Assembly: GCA_016937725.1 (NCBI GenBank)
Contig: JAFGVZ010000133.1
Span: forward strand, 1 to 34,627
Direction: 5' to 3'
From: Paracoccaceae bacterium
GTDB lineage: Bacteria; Pseudomonadota; Alphaproteobacteria; Rhodobacterales; Rhodobacteraceae
Length of the DNA: 34,627 nt
The translations under genes and the position numbers were made by a program. A model generated the notes under the pieces. That model saw only the letters and a program-made list of their open reading frames with translations, made no database searches and was not told where the DNA came from. Below are positions 32,431-34,627 of this stretch, piece after piece (position 1 is the first letter of the stretch; each line of letters opens with the position of its first letter).

Positions 32431-33702
32431 TTACCGCTCCTTCAGCTTAACGCGATTGTTGTAGACATTCATCAAGCTGGAGATGGTCAAGCTGACAGCC
32501 AGATAGATGAGCATCATCAGCAGCATCCCTTCCAGCTCGCGCCCCGTCTGGTTGATGGTAATGCCCCCAAGGGTCGAGCGTAGGTCCATATAGCCCACGG
32601 CCAAACCGAGCGACGTGTTCTTGGTAATGTTCAGATATTGCGAAATCAGCGGCGGAATGATGACCCGCAGCGCTTGCGGCAAGATCACAAGGCGCATGGT
32701 CTTGCCCGGTTGCAGGCCGAGCGCGAAGGCGGCCTCAGATTGCCCGCGCGAAATGGCCAGAATGCCAGAGCGCACAATTTCTGCCACGAAGGCCCCGGTA
32801 TAAATGCCCAAGCCAAGCCACATCGCGATCAGCGAATTGCGCAAATGCGTGCCGCCCTGAAAGTTAAACCCGCGCAATTCCGGGTAGTCCAGATGCGCCC
32901 CAAAGAAGACGAACAGCAGGGCCACCGGACCAACCAGCACACCAATGCTTTTCCACCATGTTTTGGGGCGCTCGCCCGTGGCGTTCTGCACGGCAGTTGC
33001 GTGGGCCAGAATGCGCTTGTTGGCATATATACCAACGATAATGACCAAAAGCACCAACAGCCAGTTGATCGAGGGCGAGACAACGCCAAGGTCCAGATTG
33101 CCAAGTTCGTTGGTGAACTGGATTGCGGGTATGTAGACACCCCGGTTGGTCACCGCCACGGAATCACCCAGCAACATGCTTGCTGTGGCGTCATCCCCGC
33201 GAAAGGCATTGGGGGCGGGCATCGATTCCGACATGATCGCGCCGAAAATGATGATCCAGACCAGCGTCGGAATGTTGCGAAACAATTCCACATAGATCGT
33301 CATCAGCCGTGCCACGATCCAGTTCTTGGACAAGCGTAGCACCCCGGCGACAATGCCCAGAACCGTGGCAAGCGCACAGGCCAGAACCGCCAGAAGTGCG
33401 GTGTTCAGCAGCCCGACAAGCGCCGCGCGACCGTGGGTCATCTGGCTGTCATACTCGATCAGACGTTGGTTAATATCGTAACCCGCCGGGTTGCTGAGGA
33501 ATGAAAAACTGAAATCCCGGCCCAGCGCGCGCAGGTTATTGATCGTGTTGTCCACCAGCCACGCGATGCCCAGCATCAGCGCGAAAAGAAAAACAATCTG
33601 GATCGTGATAGACCGGTATCGCTGGTCATAAAGCAGCATGCTTAATGTGAATGCCGCTTTAGGAGCAGCCGACTGCATACGGCCATCGCTGGTGCTTGAC
33701 AT
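32431..33702 (-). CDS. aapQ: Amino-acid ABC transporter permease (AapQ/BztB)
   Basis: 423 aa membrane subunit paired with AapM. ELFRNIPTLVWIIIFG and the EAA motif EAAFALGLQPGKTMRLVILPQ are the HisM/HisQ hallmarks. The N-terminal half contains a long family-typical extra part (LRALGRDFSFSFL). The start at 33702 is set by AGGAGA 6 nt upstream. A frame extension to 33741 is not needed. A strong terminator hairpin lies between aapJ and this gene. Confidence 0.94.
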   Translation of the reverse strand: MSSTSDGRMQSAAPKAAFTLSMLLYDQRYRSITIQIVFLFALMLGIAWLVDNTINNLRALGRDFSFSFLSNPAGYDINQRLIEYDSQMTHGRAALVGLLNTALLAVLACALATVLGIVAGVLRLSKNWIVARLMTIYVELFRNIPTLVWIIIFGAIMSESMPAPNAFRGDDATASMLLGDSVAVTNRGVYIPAIQFTNELGNLDLGVVSPSINWLLVLLVIIVGIYANKRILAHATAVQNATGERPKTWWKSIGVLVGPVALLFVFFGAHLDYPELRGFNFQGGTHLRNSLIAMWLGLGIYTGAFVAEIVRSGILAISRGQSEAAFALGLQPGKTMRLVILPQALRVIIPPLISQYLNITKNTSLGLAVGYMDLRSTLGGITINQTGRELEGMLLMMLIYLAVSLTISSLMNVYNNRVKLKER

Positions 33703-33762
33703 GAAACTCTCCTGTCGCTGCGAAAGGCAGCGTGTCGCCATGGGCGGTCAGGCAGGCAGTTG

Positions 33763-33798
33763 AAAAAATGGACCGCGCCCAAATGGCGGGCGCGGTCC
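33763..33798 (-). terminator. Attenuating terminator between aapJ and aapQ
   Basis: On the minus strand GGACCGCGCCC and GGGCGCGGTCC form a perfect 11-bp stem with a 7-nt loop, then ATTTTTT. This is a complete intrinsic terminator just after the binding-protein gene and before the permeases. It should let only part of the transcripts through, giving more receptor than channel. Confidence 0.88.
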
Positions 33799-33811
33799 GA
33801 TCTGGTGTGGA

Positions 33812-34627
33812 TTAACGGAAGGGCGGGGCGTAGAGCAGGCCGCCTTGGGTCCACTGCGCGTTCAGGCCACGGGCCAGACCGATCGGGGTCTGTTCACCCA
33901 CATTGGCGGCAAACAGCTCGCCATAGTTGCCGCCCGCCGAAATGGCGCGCACGGCCCACTCGGTATCAAGACCGATCATCGCACCAAGGTCACCCTCAGC
34001 ACCCAGCAAACGGTTGATTTCCGGGTTATCGGTGCCAGCCTTCAGCTCTTCGATATTGGCGGACGTGACGCCAAGCTCTTCAGCAGCGATCAGCGCGTTC
34101 AGCGTCCAACGCACAATGTCGCCCCACTGGTCATCGCCATGGCGCACAACCGGCCCAAGCGGCTCTTTCGAGACGATCTCGGGCAGAATTGCATGCGCAC
34201 CCGGCTCTGGGAACGACGCGCGCACAGCAGCCAATGCCGAAGCGTCGGTCGTGTAAACGTCACATGCGCCTGCCAGATACTGCTGCTGCGCTTCTGCGTT
34301 GCTCTCCACCGGAACCGGTTCGTAGGACATACCGTTCACGCGGAAGAAATCTGCAAGGTTCAGTTCGGTGGTGGTGCCGGTTTCGATGCAGACGGTCGCG
34401 CCGTCCAACTCGGTTGCCGAGCCAACACCCAATTCACGCGGAACCATGAAGCCCTGACCGTCATAGTAGGTCACACCCACGAAGGTAAGCTGAAGGTCGG
34501 TATCGCGCGAATAGGTCCAGGTGGTGTTGCGCGACAGCATGTCGATCTCGCTCGACGCCAGTGCCGAAAAACGGGTCTGGCTGGTCAGCGGAACAAAGCT
34601 GACGGCCATCGGATCGCTCAGCACAGC
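33812..34627 (-). CDS. aapJ: Amino-acid ABC transporter substrate-binding protein (AapJ/BztA), N-terminus cut by window edge
   Basis: The last 272 codons of a periplasmic receptor; the signal peptide and first part lie beyond the window. The frame is open to the last base, so an apparent start at 34624 is not the real one. SALASSEIDMLSRNTTWTYSRD, TVCIETGTTTEL and ACDVYTTDASALAA match the AapJ/BztA general amino-acid binding proteins (polar amino-acid SBP family). It is the first gene of the operon on the minus strand, ahead of the terminator at 33763-33798. Confidence 0.93.
   Translation of the reverse strand, partial: AVLSDPMAVSFVPLTSQTRFSALASSEIDMLSRNTTWTYSRDTDLQLTFVGVTYYDGQGFMVPRELGVGSATELDGATVCIETGTTTELNLADFFRVNGMSYEPVPVESNAEAQQQYLAGACDVYTTDASALAAVRASFPEPGAHAILPEIVSKEPLGPVVRHGDDQWGDIVRWTLNALIAAEELGVTSANIEELKAGTDNPEINRLLGAEGDLGAMIGLDTEWAVRAISAGGNYGELFAANVGEQTPIGLARGLNAQWTQGGLLYAPPFR

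Overview
The window is chromosomal DNA from an alphaproteobacterium, most likely family Rhodobacteraceae (order Rhodobacterales). It is GC-rich and densely packed with mostly Shine-Dalgarno-led genes. It carries a complete bhcABCD/bhcR cluster, a six-gene Mrp antiporter operon with mrpA and mrpB fused, an AapJQMP/BztABCD-type amino-acid ABC transporter and many ATGA/GTGA stop-start overlaps. A glucosylglycerol-type osmolyte pair and the Mrp operon suggest a marine, saline or soda-lake lifestyle. The genus cannot be fixed from the sequence alone. No rRNA, tRNA, CRISPR array, insertion sequence or phage gene was seen, and no gene-free stretch exceeds 300 bases.

Layout. 1-3019 (-): a TRAP transporter (dctP-dctQ-dctM; dctM runs off the left edge) with a hairpin between binding protein and permeases and a LacI-type palindrome upstream. 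3145-4047 (-): tRNA hydroxylase trhO. 4144-6033 (+): NAD salvage pair pncA-pncB. 6159-6326 (+): small DUF465 protein with a strong terminator. 6394-8403 (-): AsmA-family protein. 8508-10540 (+): a translationally coupled SDR plus a SAF-domain oxidoreductase of unknown substrate. 10590-11817: ridA-like gene divergent from a WYL regulator, with a palindrome between them. 11923-12366 (+): cysteine-cluster protein. 12348-14587 (-): DMT exporter, P1-family self-processing hydrolase and an unrecognised small protein. 14686-20539 (-): Mrp Na+/H+ antiporter. 20684-22986 (-): HAD phosphatase plus GgpS-type synthase. 23122-23328 (-): cold-shock protein. 23491-24474 (-): GAPDH-family enzyme. 24541-29041 (-) and 29211-30038 (+): the beta-hydroxyaspartate cycle genes and their IclR regulator. 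30121-30282 (+): HemP. 30330-34627 (-): Aap/Bzt amino-acid ABC transporter, running off the right edge.

How it works together. The central system is the beta-hydroxyaspartate cycle, which turns two glyoxylate into one oxaloacetate without carbon loss, using BhcA (aspartate-glyoxylate transaminase), BhcC (aldolase), BhcB (dehydratase) and BhcD (iminosuccinate reductase) under BhcR. It has been described in Paracoccus denitrificans, so the system is not new. Less familiar here are the DNA between its genes: five TGAAAAA half-sites in the bhcR-bhcA gap, a stem between bhcA and bhcB, and a head-to-head pair of palindromic repeats between bhcC and bhcD whose relative lies in the TRAP operon. A second theme is salt adaptation. 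The pair that would routinely be called trehalose otsA/otsB looks instead like a split version of the bifunctional glucosylglycerol-phosphate synthase/phosphatase, placed directly upstream of the Mrp antiporter. A third theme is hairpins between a solute-binding-protein gene and its permease genes in both transporter operons, a probable way to make more binding protein than permease.
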